IMG/VR virus record: IMGVR_UViG_3300037345_000085
Span: 1 to 38,372 of that record
Source: a virus
Direction: 5' to 3' (one strand)
DNA: 38,372 nucleotides
The position numbers and the translations under genes were made by a program. Shown here piece after piece: positions 6,459-15,089 of the stretch. The notes under the pieces are model-generated. The model had not been told where the DNA came from and ran no database searches. It worked only from the letters and a program-made list of their open reading frames with translations. Every line of letters begins with the position of its first letter. Positions within the stretch are counted from its first letter, which is position 1.

Positions 6459-7110
6459 TTTGTGAATTTTGGTTTTGTAAATTAATTAACCAGGAAGCCT
6501 GAAATCCTTTCCAATCTTTTTCAATGCACATTTTTAAAATTTCATCAATTGGTTTTTTAGAAATTTGTACTTGCTTTAAAAATAAATTAAATGCAGTTTC
6601 GCTGTTAGTTGCTTTTTTTGTTTGCCGGACTTTTAAGAAATCAATTACCAAACTTTCTGAACCTCCAAACTCAATCAATTTTTTTGAAAATGAAAACTTT
6701 CCTTTTGTCTCTTTTTTTAAAAGAGAAGTTTTGTTTAGTTTAGTTTCTTTTAGTTTAGTAATGGTGTCGGTTTGTGTTCCACACTGTGTGTCGGTTTGTG
6801 TAACGGTTTGCGTTGCACTTTGTGTGTCTGTGTGAAACGCAATTAAAAAATAAATACAACTTTGATTTCCTTTTCTTTCTTTAAAATCAATTCTACCTGA
6901 TTGCTTCAATTGGTTTCTAGCTCGAATTATTGAAGACTTGCTTAATCTAGTTCTACCCTCCAAGGTTGATATAGCTACAGTAAATTCCTTTTTCCATCCT
7001 GTCTTATTATTTACAGCCATCATAGCGTGCCATAAGTTAATTGCAGAATCAGAAATAGAATTTGTTTCGAGCCAATCATAGAACGCATTTATTTCAAGTA
7101 TATAATTCAT
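6364..7110 (-). CDS. Replication initiator-like protein (O-type, winged helix) with internal tetrapeptide repeats
   Basis: This 248-residue protein has an N-terminal winged-helix-like domain (about 10-92; STLEGRTRLSKSSIIRARNQL, then GRIDFKERKGNQSCIYFLI), as in O-type or DnaD-like phage initiators. A Thr/Gln-rich linker (about 93-118) follows, built of four-residue units ending in T (QTVT, QTDT, QCGT, QTDT). A helical C-terminal domain of about 100 residues holds DEILKMCIEKDWKGFQASWLI, similar to the DnaD/O C-terminus that recruits the helicase machinery. The linker DNA is a 12-bp tandem array (6768-6839), so the origin may lie inside the gene as in lambda. Its start abuts the stop of the small upstream gene. 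Confidence 0.72.
   Translation of the reverse strand: MNYILEINAFYDWLETNSISDSAINLWHAMMAVNNKTGWKKEFTVAISTLEGRTRLSKSSIIRARNQLKQSGRIDFKERKGNQSCIYFLIAFHTDTQSATQTVTQTDTQCGTQTDTITKLKETKLNKTSLLKKETKGKFSFSKKLIEFGGSESLVIDFLKVRQTKKATNSETAFNLFLKQVQISKKPIDEILKMCIEKDWKGFQASWLINLQNQNSQNGKPNNGFTSPTKKAYEFSVDRVIETYTGDS
6768..6839. repeat. 12-bp iteron-like tandem array, candidate replication origin
   Basis: Six consecutive 12-bp units start at 6768, 6780, 6792, 6804, 6816 and 6828. The best-conserved are CGGTTTGTGTTC, CGGTTTGTGTAA and CGGTTTGCGTTG; the others are degenerate (CACACTGTGTGT, CACTTTGTGTGT, CTGTGTGAAACG). A 14-bp exact repeat GTGTCGGTTTGTGT occurs at 6764 and 6788. Next to it, 6725-6763 is a T-rich stretch of repeated TTTAG words that could be an unwinding element. 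The array lies in the linker region of the initiator-like gene, the same arrangement as lambda ori within O. Confidence 0.55.
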
Positions 7111-7287
7111 TTATTTCAAGTTATTATTTAAATATTCTACTTCTAAATCCGTCAATTCTTTGTTTGCTTTAAACTGATTGTTAAGTAATACAATTTTAAC
7201 CTCTATGCCGTTTGCTCTGAAAATGTACCATGTGTTTGATTCTGTTAATGAATCACAACAAACGACTTCTAAATTCAGAATTTTCAT
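7111..7287 (-). CDS. Small early protein of 58 residues, function unknown
   Basis: An ATG at 7287 overlaps the stop of the SNF2 helicase gene as TAATG, and the stop at 7111 touches the ATG of the initiator gene. Such tight packing on both sides supports a real gene. The protein begins MKILNLEVVCCDSLTESN, has a short beta-rich N-terminus and ends in an acidic, Asn-rich helix. No family is recognised. Confidence 0.72.
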   Translation of the reverse strand: MKILNLEVVCCDSLTESNTWYIFRANGIEVKIVLLNNQFKANKELTDLEVEYLNNNLK

Positions 7288-8966
7288 TACTTGAATAAAT
7301 CAATCACACGACTTATCATGTTGGTAGGAATGGTATCCTCAACACCAGTTATCGCATTTGCTATTACTTTTTTTTCTTGAATGATATCATACATCCACTG
7401 GTCCAAAGTATTTTCACCTAACAAGTAAGTAGCTCTCACACTATTTGGCTGTCCCATACGATGACACCGTGCCTCTGCCTGCTCACAATCTGCTTGTGTC
7501 CACGGCAATTCCATCATAAGCAATTCACTACTCGCTGTCAGTGTTAATCCAACACCAGCTGCTTTATAATTACAAATGATAATATTGATTGCTGGGTTAT
7601 TTTGAAAGCCATCTACAGCATTTTGTTTCTGTACAGCATTCTCTTGACCAGTTACACAAACTGCTTTAGGATATTCTTTTTTCAATAATTCCACAATCAC
7701 TTTATGTTTAATGAAAATCACTAGCTTTTGACCTGAACCAATAATCTCGTCAATGTATTCCTTTGCAGCTTCTATTTTACCTTGAGCAGATAGTTGAAGT
7801 AACATTGTAATTTTTACTATCACTTCATTATTAACTTTCTTTTTAATTTCGGCATCGGTTAAATCTGAATTTTTTAAGTAAGTAGAAAACTCATTTTTAA
7901 TCCTATTAAACTCTGCCATATTAGTGATGGAGCAAATCAAGTTCTCACGCACTAAGCTTGGTAAATCTTTTAACACATCTTCTTTCTTACGCATAAAGTA
8001 GCAACTCATGTTCATCAAGTAGTTTAGTTCTTTTAAATTGGCTGCTCCACGACCTCCTTCACAGTAACGAGTTTTAAAGCCGTTTGCACCACCGAAATGT
8101 TGAAGCTTGAACATTACAGCTAATTGACTAAATAAATCGATTGGCTTATTAACAACTGGCGTTCCAGTAAGCAATATGATATACTCTTTGTTCTTAGTGA
8201 TGTTAATACAGATTTTTGCTTGAATAGAATTAGGGTCTTTCAATCGGTGGCTTTCGTCAATGATTACAGATTTGAAAATATTGATTCGTGAATCCATTAT
8301 TATTTGGCTTGAGTGTGTCAAATTCTTTTTGTCCGGCATTGAAGTAACAAAATACTTTTTCATTGATTCGTAGTTCACAATGATTACATCTGCTAAATCC
8401 ATTTCAATAAATCGATTCCAATTTGTTTTAGTATCATCCGTAAGAATCATTGCTTTTTTATTGGTCCACATTTCAAACTCACGCTTCCAGTTTATTTTTA
8501 ATGCACTAGGACAAACAACTATAACTGGAAATGTAATATCTCCATTTAGTTCTCCACCAACTACTGTAGCAATTGATTGTAAAGTTTTACCAAGTCCGGG
8601 TTGGTCTCCGTTAATAAATCTTTTTAGTTCCAAACCACGAGCAACTCCTTTTTCTTGGTAGTCTCGCATAGCGCCTTTTTTTAGCGGAATATCAATTGTA
8701 AGATTAGGTAACTCAGGAATGGCATCTACCTTTTCAGGTAGATTGTCCATTATTTGAATATGTGAAGCTCTGCAAATTTTACCGATTGAATAAACCTGCT
8801 CTTTAAATGATGAAGGAACTACCCAAACTTTTTTATCGTGGTTCCAACGGTAAGCATTATTTCCATCAGCATATTGGATTGCCTTAACCATTTCTTTCTC
8901 TTTGTCTTTCCATCGTCCAAAAGAAGTAGTTATGTGGAATTCGTTTTTAAATTCAACTATCTGCAT
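7287..8966 (-). CDS. SNF2-type DEAD/DEAH-box DNA helicase
   Basis: This 559-residue protein has the complete set of superfamily 2, SNF2-like motifs: motif I DQPGLGKT at 121-128, motif II DESH at 237-240, motif III LTGTP at 266-270, and in the second RecA-like domain GLTLTAS, followed by motif VI QAEARCHRMGQ near 510. Residues 1-95 form an extra N-terminal region like that found in SMARCAL1/HARP-like annealing helicases (WNHDKKVWVVP). Such phage enzymes translocate on duplex DNA and help replication restart, recombination or protein clearance. It lies between ParB and the initiator gene in the early operon and is four bases from the ParB stop. Confidence 0.95.
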   Translation of the reverse strand: MQIVEFKNEFHITTSFGRWKDKEKEMVKAIQYADGNNAYRWNHDKKVWVVPSSFKEQVYSIGKICRASHIQIMDNLPEKVDAIPELPNLTIDIPLKKGAMRDYQEKGVARGLELKRFINGDQPGLGKTLQSIATVVGGELNGDITFPVIVVCPSALKINWKREFEMWTNKKAMILTDDTKTNWNRFIEMDLADVIIVNYESMKKYFVTSMPDKKNLTHSSQIIMDSRINIFKSVIIDESHRLKDPNSIQAKICINITKNKEYIILLTGTPVVNKPIDLFSQLAVMFKLQHFGGANGFKTRYCEGGRGAANLKELNYLMNMSCYFMRKKEDVLKDLPSLVRENLICSITNMAEFNRIKNEFSTYLKNSDLTDAEIKKKVNNEVIVKITMLLQLSAQGKIEAAKEYIDEIIGSGQKLVIFIKHKVIVELLKKEYPKAVCVTGQENAVQKQNAVDGFQNNPAINIIICNYKAAGVGLTLTASSELLMMELPWTQADCEQAEARCHRMGQPNSVRATYLLGENTLDQWMYDIIQEKKVIANAITGVEDTIPTNMISRVIDLFK

Positions 8967-8969
8967 AAC

Positions 8970-10670
8970 CTACGCTTTACGGTTCATTTTTCTTTTTGCA
9001 GTTTTTTCAACTACAACTTCCTCGCTTGACGTTTCAATTTCTGCAGCAGGAATAACTGTAGGTTTTAAATCTTCAATTTTAGCTTTGACCTCCTTAATTT
9101 TGGCATCCAATTTGTCAAGTCTTATATCTGAAATTTCTTTTTGTTTATCGATTAAGTCTTGAATTTCTTCTTCGTTATAATGAATCAAGGCCTTTGTGTA
9201 AGCGTAATTGTAAACTGAACCGTAGTAGTTTCCAAAAGCAGTTGGTAAAGATTCTAAAAAGAAAATTCTTTGAATTTGATTGTGCTCAAACTTTGTGAAG
9301 TGTCGATTTTGGATTGTTTCTAAATCAAATTTCCCTACTATTTTTTGAACTTCTACATTTCCATAATAACCAAGTTTACTAATCATTGCCAAACAAACCG
9401 CATCAATTTCTACGTCAAACAATCCACCTATGATGGTTTTGATTTCGCTGGTATCAATAGCTCTTATTGCCGCCCAAACCTTTTCGCCATCAAGTTCGAT
9501 AGAACGTGTTTGTCTAGATTCAATTTTTGAAATCTCTTCTTTTAATTCGCGTACTTCATTTGAAATTGGTGCTTTGCTTCCAGTACTTGAATAAGCTTCT
9601 GATTCGGTTTCTTCTTTGCTTTCTTCAATAGGTTTGATATAAACTTCCTCATATTTTCCACTTCTGCTTCCTGAAGCATAAAAACCAGTAACAAGGTTCC
9701 AATCCTCTCTATGGTATTCCGAAAAATCTTTATAATTTTCAAGTATTTTTATTCCGTACTCTTTACAGATTGTAATTACCATTTCATTAGGTTTCGAGTA
9801 GCCTAAAAGAATTGGAGTATTTTTACCTTCGTTGATTATTTTCGCAACTTCTTTCTCTATAAAAGCTTCGTGTTTATCATCGTAACAATTTTTATCAAAA
9901 CATCTATCTTCCTGCATGTCCGAAAACAACAAAGGATTTGCTCCTGAACGCTTTGGGCAAACATCACAAGCACAAGTGTCACTAATCAAATTAGTATCGC
10001 TTAAATCGAATTTTGCATCTGTAAGCAAATAACTATCATCTTCAATGGTTTCTTTAAGTTCGTGAATTGTGCCATAATTGATTGGCTCTTTACCATTGAA
10101 CGGCTGGGCGTTTTTATAAATATCTAATTGTTGATATTCATCACATCGAGCAATTAATATTGCGTGTCCAATTCCAAAATGACCTGCTAAGAAATCTTTT
10201 CTTACATCATCAATTAAGTCAACTAATTTTAATCTTTGAACTATAAAACTTTCAGGTTTTGCCATTTTAGCGGCTATGTCAGTAACCGTGTACTTTCCGC
10301 TATCTAACATCTTTTTGAATGCGTCCGCCTCATCTAATGGGTGTACATCTTTTCTTTCTAGGTTCTCAATGATTTGAAGCTCAAACGCTTCGTCATCTGT
10401 TAGAACTCTTATATTTACTGGAATTTCTTCAAGTCCAGCAAGTTTGGCAGCTCGATATCTTCTTTCACCACATACTAGTTCAAATTGTTCCCATGGCTCG
10501 TCTAAACTTGAATTTATCGGTCTAACCAGTACAGGTTGTAGAATACCATGTTCTTTGATGCTTTCCGATAATTCTTTTAGTGCCTTCTCGTCAAAGGACT
10601 TTCTCGGATTTGTTTTTGATACATCAATCTGACTGATTGATATAACCTCTAATGTTGCGCTTTTACTCAT
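8970..10670 (-). CDS. ParB/RepB/Spo0J-family protein with cysteine-rich insert
   Basis: Residues about 8-110 form the ParB N-terminal nucleotide-binding domain: NPRKSFDEKALKELSESI, the GILQPVLVRP strand, CGERRYRAAKLAG, and IENLERKDVHPLDEA. A helix-turn-helix follows (YTVTDIAAKMAKPESFIVQRL, about 130-155). A central Cys cluster (CACDVCPKRS, then CFDKNC) suggests zinc binding. The C-terminus is helical and ends in a Lys/Arg-rich tail. At 566 residues it is twice the size of a chromosomal ParB, and no ParA is encoded, so partition is unlikely. Such phage ParB-like proteins sit beside recombination genes and may act as CTP-dependent DNA clamps or nucleases. The gene opens with the AT-rich leader shared by other early genes. 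Confidence 0.9.
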   Translation of the reverse strand: MSKSATLEVISISQIDVSKTNPRKSFDEKALKELSESIKEHGILQPVLVRPINSSLDEPWEQFELVCGERRYRAAKLAGLEEIPVNIRVLTDDEAFELQIIENLERKDVHPLDEADAFKKMLDSGKYTVTDIAAKMAKPESFIVQRLKLVDLIDDVRKDFLAGHFGIGHAILIARCDEYQQLDIYKNAQPFNGKEPINYGTIHELKETIEDDSYLLTDAKFDLSDTNLISDTCACDVCPKRSGANPLLFSDMQEDRCFDKNCYDDKHEAFIEKEVAKIINEGKNTPILLGYSKPNEMVITICKEYGIKILENYKDFSEYHREDWNLVTGFYASGSRSGKYEEVYIKPIEESKEETESEAYSSTGSKAPISNEVRELKEEISKIESRQTRSIELDGEKVWAAIRAIDTSEIKTIIGGLFDVEIDAVCLAMISKLGYYGNVEVQKIVGKFDLETIQNRHFTKFEHNQIQRIFFLESLPTAFGNYYGSVYNYAYTKALIHYNEEEIQDLIDKQKEISDIRLDKLDAKIKEVKAKIEDLKPTVIPAAEIETSSEEVVVEKTAKRKMNRKA

Positions 10671-10688
10671 TTTTTCTCTAATTTGATT

Positions 10689-10892
10689 TTATATTATTGT
10701 GAACTGATATTTATACTCAAACTCAATTAAAAGTTTATTTGAAAACTTCCCTGAAGGAATCCCCGAAAACTCTCTCTTTCGGGGATTCAATAATTTATAA
10801 TCATCAGGTTCCACCTTTTTGACCTTCGCGTGCAAATAATATCTTCGTTTGCTACGCTTGTCTCGTTTTTGTTTTTGGCTACATTTCTGCAT
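10689..10892 (-). CDS. Small Lys/Arg-rich early protein
   Basis: The frame is open further upstream, but the ATG at 10892 is preferred because it overlaps the end of the preceding gene by only 14 bases. The 67-residue product is very basic at its N-terminus (KCSQKQKRDKRSKRRYY) and ends in a hydrophobic beta-like segment (KLLIEFEYKYQFTII). Basic small proteins of this type are common in Bacteroidota mobile elements, but no function is known. The gene contains a perfect 12-bp hairpin (10757-10788). No other gene occupies this stretch. Confidence 0.6.
   Translation of the reverse strand: MQKCSQKQKRDKRSKRRYYLHAKVKKVEPDDYKLLNPRKREFSGIPSGKFSNKLLIEFEYKYQFTII
10757..10788. repeat. Perfect 12-bp inverted repeat inside a small gene
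   Basis: GAATCCCCGAAA and TTTCGGGGATTC flank an 8-base loop. The stem is much more GC-rich than its surroundings, yet no T run follows on either strand, so it is not a standard terminator. It could be an RNA processing or stability element just upstream of ParB. Confidence 0.6.
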
Positions 10893-11442
10893 CTGCAAAG
10901 TGTTTTTTACCTTCGGAGTTTTCCTCGTCATCCGCACTCTCAAACATATCGATAGTTTGATGTTTGATTGGCGCACGTTTCCCTTCGATGTACTCATATA
11001 CTTCTGATTTTAACAAATCAACTGTTTCAATTAATTCTGCCATAAACTGATAATCAGCATCATCCCACTTAACAAATGGCGTGTTGATGTTAATTGATTT
11101 TCCACTTTCAAGGCTTTTGTTTCCTGAAATAGTAACTCCTTCAGAATCCTTTCCTAAAGTGAAACCAGTAACATCATACTTGTATAAAGGATCCATTCCT
11201 AAATCATACTCAACTCCTTTTTTCATGTCGTTGATTGCTTGACGGCAAACATTATCATTTATCTCTTCACAGATAAAAGCGAAATGAGGAATTAAGTTCT
11301 GAAAGGCTTCTTTTAAGTCATCGTGAATAGGTGCGTCACTAGATGAGTTGTGAGAAAATTTAGTACTGTTTACGAAGTGGTCGTAGCCATAAGCAAGAAA
11401 CAATACTCTTTTAATGCTTGCTTTTTTAATTGTAATTTCCAT
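10879..11442 (-). CDS. Early protein of 187 residues, function unknown
   Basis: This soluble protein shows no catalytic motif I can name. It begins with MEITIKKASIKRVLFLAYGYDHF, has a long helical middle section, a segment around residues 120-150 (KWDDADYQFMAELIETVDLLKSEVYEYIEGK) and an acidic C-terminus (MFESADDEENSEGKK). It lies between the recombination genes and ParB in the early leftward operon, so a role in DNA metabolism is likely but not shown. The acidic end resembles tails that interact with single-strand-binding partners; this is speculation. Confidence 0.75.
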   Translation of the reverse strand: MEITIKKASIKRVLFLAYGYDHFVNSTKFSHNSSSDAPIHDDLKEAFQNLIPHFAFICEEINDNVCRQAINDMKKGVEYDLGMDPLYKYDVTGFTLGKDSEGVTISGNKSLESGKSININTPFVKWDDADYQFMAELIETVDLLKSEVYEYIEGKRAPIKHQTIDMFESADDEENSEGKKHFADAEM

Positions 11443-11462
11443 TTTTAAAATTTATTTAGTTA

Positions 11463-11864
11463 TTAATTTTGATTTCCATAATTAAAGCTTGACATTTCTG
11501 CTTTTGCTTTAGATATTATAGTTCGGCACCAATCCAACTGATGTGTGCAGGATGCGTTTAATCTTGTCGCCCATGTGAGTAGATAAGTTTCATTCTCAAC
11601 TAGTGTGTCCGTATATTTTACAGCGACACTCGCTGGGAACTCTAAAAGCTTTTTATAGTCTAGAATCATCTCACTTCTTAATTTGATGTCTCTATGATTT
11701 TTGGCATCTGCTACAAGCTTACCAGTTCGGGCCATGTAAACCGCTAAATCATTTCCTCTAACAACCGCTTCGTTTGCATCCTCCGACATTGTTATCTCGA
11801 GAAAGCTTTGAATGTCTTGCAACTCGGTTGTGATTTGATCCATTGAATTAATTAAACTATTCAT
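11463..11864 (-). CDS. Helical early protein of 133 residues, function unknown
   Basis: The ATG at 11864 overlaps the stop of the preceding gene by 8 bases and is preferred over the in-frame TTG two codons earlier. The protein is almost entirely helical with heptad-like spacing (MDQITTELQDIQSFLEITM), so it may be a coiled-coil oligomer. Two Cys residues lie near the C-terminus. It is part of the early operon between the exonuclease and ParB modules. No family is recognised. Confidence 0.72.
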   Translation of the reverse strand: MNSLINSMDQITTELQDIQSFLEITMSEDANEAVVRGNDLAVYMARTGKLVADAKNHRDIKLRSEMILDYKKLLEFPASVAVKYTDTLVENETYLLTWATRLNASCTHQLDWCRTIISKAKAEMSSFNYGNQN

Positions 11865-12159
11865 TTCCAAATCTTTTACTTAAATCAATATTTGAAACCC
11901 TGTTTGATATCTCATCTCTAAACTTTTCGATATGATCAATTAACGTTGTTAATTTTTCAATCATTTCTAATTTTTCAGTTTTAGAGTTGAAGTCGTTCCA
12001 AATTCTAACAGCGTTATTGCAGTCTGAAATGCGCAATATGGCAGTTCCATCTGATTTTATTTTACAATGAATAGCACTCATTGAATTGATGCTATTAGGA
12101 GATAGAAATACTTTTCTGTTGTAAGTAGCGTGTACAAGCTTCTTTAATTCTTTAGCCAT
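11857..12159 (-). CDS. Early protein of 100 residues, function unknown
   Basis: The ATG at 12159 is chosen because it lies two bases after the exonuclease stop (TAATTATG); an earlier in-frame codon would sit inside that gene. The product starts MAKELKKLVHATYNRKVFLS, has a beta-rich first half with SAIHCKIKSDGTAILRISDC and a helical second half. It has no membrane segment. It is likely co-translated with its neighbours. No function can be given. Confidence 0.72.
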   Translation of the reverse strand: MAKELKKLVHATYNRKVFLSPNSINSMSAIHCKIKSDGTAILRISDCNNAVRIWNDFNSKTEKLEMIEKLTTLIDHIEKFRDEISNRVSNIDLSKRFGNE

Positions 12160-12161
12160 AA

Positions 12162-12806
12162 TTATTCGAATAGCGCCCACCATTTAAATGCGAGCTCGTT
12201 ATACTTTTGAAATCCACTTTTGTATAGTTCGTCATCCCTGCGGATGGGAACCTTGAACACTTTGAAGTTTACTTTTGAAACTCCGATCAAAACATCCTGA
12301 TTGCTTCCTGCAATGTCCATATACCACGCTCGCTGTCGGTCATAATCAAAATATCGTACTGCTTCCTCAAATTGCTTTTGAGTTGTGGCGGTGGTGCTTT
12401 TTAAGTCACCACCCCAACCCAAGTTCTGCATCCACAAATCCCACTTACATCGCGTTGGTAATTCAAATTCAACGTCATCATAGTTAAACTTTCTATTAAC
12501 AATCATTACCTTTTGCATGTCTGATTGTGAAAGGATGTGACTAGCAAACTTATCGGCCATGAAAGCTTTTTTCATTTGGATTCCTTTCTCAAAATCTTCG
12601 TCTGAATATTTAACTTCCTCAACCTGCTTTTTGAAATAATCAACTTTGTAAGGTTCGGTCACAATGGCATCGATGAGTGTTCCGAACTTATACGCTTTCT
12701 CTTTTACTGCCTCATCCATTTGAGGTTGCCAGTAACTTTTTAACCAACTCAAATCAGAATTACTAACTTCGTTTCTGCCAAAATAGGGATCGGGTGTTGA
12801 GGTCAT
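12162..12806 (-). CDS. PD-(D/E)XK exonuclease of the RecE/DUF3799 type
   Basis: This 214-residue protein fits the phage exodeoxyribonuclease VIII-like family (PF12684). VSNSDLSWLKSY at the N-terminus is the usual opening, FGTLIDAIV at 41-49 the conserved early helix, Asp123 in CKWDLW and DLK at 134-136 the metal-binding core, and YDRQRAWYMD at 155-164 the final QxxxY-type motif. It would degrade one strand of double-stranded ends to give 3' tails for the RecT protein encoded two genes upstream. The gene overlaps the coiled-coil protein stop as TAATG. Confidence 0.88.
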   Translation of the reverse strand: MTSTPDPYFGRNEVSNSDLSWLKSYWQPQMDEAVKEKAYKFGTLIDAIVTEPYKVDYFKKQVEEVKYSDEDFEKGIQMKKAFMADKFASHILSQSDMQKVMIVNRKFNYDDVEFELPTRCKWDLWMQNLGWGGDLKSTTATTQKQFEEAVRYFDYDRQRAWYMDIAGSNQDVLIGVSKVNFKVFKVPIRRDDELYKSGFQKYNELAFKWWALFE

Positions 12807-14002
12807 TATTTACGATTTACAGCCTTGTAAACTGGTTCATATTTCAAGTTTTCGCTCACAATCATATCGCCTGATTTATGCCCAACTTTCTCGCAATAAG
12901 CTTTCATTTGTGCTATTGTTTTTTTCTCCAACTCTTCTATAGTCAAAGTCAATCCCTCACGCTGAAACCAAAATGTAAATATTTCAGCGATGGCAGTTTT
13001 AGTAAGTAGTATGATTTTGAATCCGTCTCTGGTTTCCGGTGCAACCGAATCAACAATAGCCAAGTTATCCATCATAGCGTTGGTTTTATCTGCTGCTTTT
13101 TTAATTTCAGCAGCATGGGCGTCTGCTTTTACTTTTGCTTCTGCATCCGCTTTTATTTTTGCTTCGGCATCGGCTTCGCGTTTTGCTTTTTCTGCCGATA
13201 AACGCTTTTTTTCTTCCTCTCCAGCTTTTGCCATTTCCTCAAGTGAGGTTTTTAACGATGGTAATTTTTCAATAAGTTCATTTACAAACTTTTTTAGATC
13301 ATCCGATATTACCATTCCAATAAGTGAGAAATCCTTTGATGTCATAAAAACATCGAGCATTGTAGCAGTTTCTTCTTGATTCACAAACTTCCGATTGTAA
13401 TTAGGTGAAAAATGTTTCCAGTTTAAATTATGAACTGGCACAAGTGCTTTTAATGCTTTAGATTTTTCTTCAAAATTCTCAAGTGTAATTCCATTAAAAG
13501 AATTTTGAAGTTTTTGTTTACGTTCTGAAATATGATTTTGAACATACTCCGAAAGTTGAGTTTCGAATGAACTTTTGATTTCAATAACCTCATTTTCTTT
13601 GTCGATTTTACCTTGTGCAATTTTTTGCTTTTCGGCCTCTTCATCTCTCAACTTCTTAACATAAGCATCCCGATGCGCTTGTATCATTGCTGGAACTGCA
13701 TCTGCTTTTTTCGGGTCCAATTTCCCTTCAGTTTCTGTAAATTGTTTTCTGATTTGGTCAAAGAAAGCCGTGATTGGCTTTCTTTGAGTTTCAATATCAT
13801 TTTTAGCATTTCTACAGTTCACTAAAAACTTATTGCATCGCTCATCCAAATCGGCATTCATTCCATTCTCTTGGATTTCAGCTAATATGTTCTTCCCAAC
13901 GCTCAATGCTTTAGCTACTCTAACTTCGCTAGTTTGTAAAATTTCTGAACCACTTATAATTACTTCTTGTAATTGATTTTGTGTTGCTAATTCTGTACTC
14001 AT
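12806..14002 (-). CDS. Coiled-coil protein between RecT and exonuclease
   Basis: This 398-residue, highly charged protein is mainly helical. Residues about 50-160 form a first coiled coil (NDIETQRKPITAFFDQIRKQF, as in DUF1351-like phage proteins) and residues about 255-310 a second one made of Ala/Asp/Lys repeats (ADAEAKIKADAEAKVKADAHA, shown here as its core only). The C-terminal 90 residues look globular. Its place between the annealing protein and the exonuclease suggests a recombination accessory or scaffold. The gene shares an almost identical AT-rich leader with recT. Confidence 0.78.
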   Translation of the reverse strand: MSTELATQNQLQEVIISGSEILQTSEVRVAKALSVGKNILAEIQENGMNADLDERCNKFLVNCRNAKNDIETQRKPITAFFDQIRKQFTETEGKLDPKKADAVPAMIQAHRDAYVKKLRDEEAEKQKIAQGKIDKENEVIEIKSSFETQLSEYVQNHISERKQKLQNSFNGITLENFEEKSKALKALVPVHNLNWKHFSPNYNRKFVNQEETATMLDVFMTSKDFSLIGMVISDDLKKFVNELIEKLPSLKTSLEEMAKAGEEEKKRLSAEKAKREADAEAKIKADAEAKVKADAHAAEIKKAADKTNAMMDNLAIVDSVAPETRDGFKIILLTKTAIAEIFTFWFQREGLTLTIEELEKKTIAQMKAYCEKVGHKSGDMIVSENLKYEPVYKAVNRK

Positions 14003-14027
14003 TTCTCTAAATTTTGATTGTTATTAA

Positions 14028-14885
14028 TTAAAATGCTTCTTCGTCAATGTCTTGTTTACTTTCCGGTACGTCCTCGAAACTTGCATATTCTTTTGGTGGC
14101 TCTGGAGCTGGTTCTGCGCTTGCTGGCGTTTCCTCTTCCGCTTCAACTTCTACATTGAATTGTTCAAGTTCGATAGGAGTAGAGCCAGTAAACCAGCATT
14201 TCTCTTTGGCAGCGTGTAGAATGATTTTTGTTCTTAAGAAATTAGGTTCAGGATTTTCTCCCCCTACAATTCCATTATCCCAAAGTGATTCCGATAACCA
14301 TGTTGGCGATTTTTGAACTGTCGCTGGATTAGATGATTTTTTTCTCCAAGACTCGAAGTCTGATTTTCTATAGATAAAGTATCTAAAAGAATTACCAGCA
14401 GTATTGAATTTCACATAGCCACCAATAATAGTTTCTGTTTCAAACTTCTCGATATGCTTCTTAACTAAACCGTCTTCAACCTCAAATACATCACCTTTAT
14501 AAACTAGTTTCGCCTGACCACATTCAATTGCTTGTCCTGTTTGGATTAATCGACGTACATAAGCTCCTGCCTGTAATTGCATACACGCTTTTCCTGCTCT
14601 TGGAATTAAATAGATTTCATTATCTAAAGGATCAAATGAATATCCTTTTACTGCAGCAGTAATAAAACACGCATACAGCGAAAATTTATCTGCTTGTTGA
14701 AGTTGTGTACTAGCGGAAATATTTTGGTTAAAATATACCAACTGTCTGTGGTACATTAAATCTCCGTTTTCGGACCTGTTGGCAAGGTTGTAGTTTTTAA
14801 TAAACTTCTCTTTTACCATTTCTAATTCTGCAATCTTTCCAGGCGCAGTGTTTTGGATTAACTCCAATGTTACATTTTTACTCAT
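14028..14885 (-). CDS. recT: RecT-family single-strand annealing protein
   Basis: This 285-residue protein matches RecT: SLYACFITAAVKGYSFDP (about 70-87), EIYLIPRAGKACMQLQAGAYVRRLI near 90-115 (written in part), TIIGGYVKF, the AYxxR-like region, and ESWRKKSSNPA with SPTWLSESLWDNGIVGG. The usual catalytic-like Lys/Thr segment FLRTKIILHAAKEKCW follows. The C-terminus after residue 240 is an acidic Pro/Ala/Glu-rich tail ending in DIDEEAF, similar to tails that contact host SSB. Together with the exonuclease it forms the phage recombination pair. It is translated from a leader with TTAGAGA just before the ATG. Confidence 0.92.
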   Translation of the reverse strand: MSKNVTLELIQNTAPGKIAELEMVKEKFIKNYNLANRSENGDLMYHRQLVYFNQNISASTQLQQADKFSLYACFITAAVKGYSFDPLDNEIYLIPRAGKACMQLQAGAYVRRLIQTGQAIECGQAKLVYKGDVFEVEDGLVKKHIEKFETETIIGGYVKFNTAGNSFRYFIYRKSDFESWRKKSSNPATVQKSPTWLSESLWDNGIVGGENPEPNFLRTKIILHAAKEKCWFTGSTPIELEQFNVEVEAEEETPASAEPAPEPPKEYASFEDVPESKQDIDEEAF

Positions 14886-14903
14886 TGTCTCTAATTTTGA
14901 TTG

Positions 14904-15089
14904 TTATAATTTTTCTCCGATATAATTTTCAGCTACTACTAATTCTCTTTTTGATTTTTCAAAATGATAATTCAATCTCATTGCTACTAAAAACTCTTCA
15001 AAGAATAACTTTTCTTTACCTTCAAGTGTGCTGTAAGATTTGCCGTTTACTTCCCACTTTCCGTTTACTTTTTTAATTTGAATTCTCAT
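14904..15089 (-). CDS. Small basic early protein of 61 residues
   Basis: The product starts MRIQIKKVNGKWEVNGKSYS, a compact beta-hairpin-like opening, followed by an amphipathic helix. It overlaps the preceding 59-residue gene as ATGA, and its stop lies 18 bases before the recT ATG. No family is recognised. Confidence 0.72.
   Translation of the reverse strand: MRIQIKKVNGKWEVNGKSYSTLEGKEKLFFEEFLVAMRLNYHFEKSKRELVVAENYIGEKL

Noticed and set aside
6764-6840. Possible CRISPR-like array
   Set aside because: The period is 12 bp without spacers and the array is part of a coding frame; it fits a tandem repeat or iterons.
10893-10997. Upstream extension of the small basic gene at 10689-10892
   Set aside because: It would lie fully inside the 187-residue gene in another frame; the ATG at 10892 fits the spacing habit of the operon.
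12990-13379. 129-codon + strand frame opposite the coiled-coil gene
   Set aside because: Complement of Ala/Lys repeats; no start signal and no gene in this orientation nearby.
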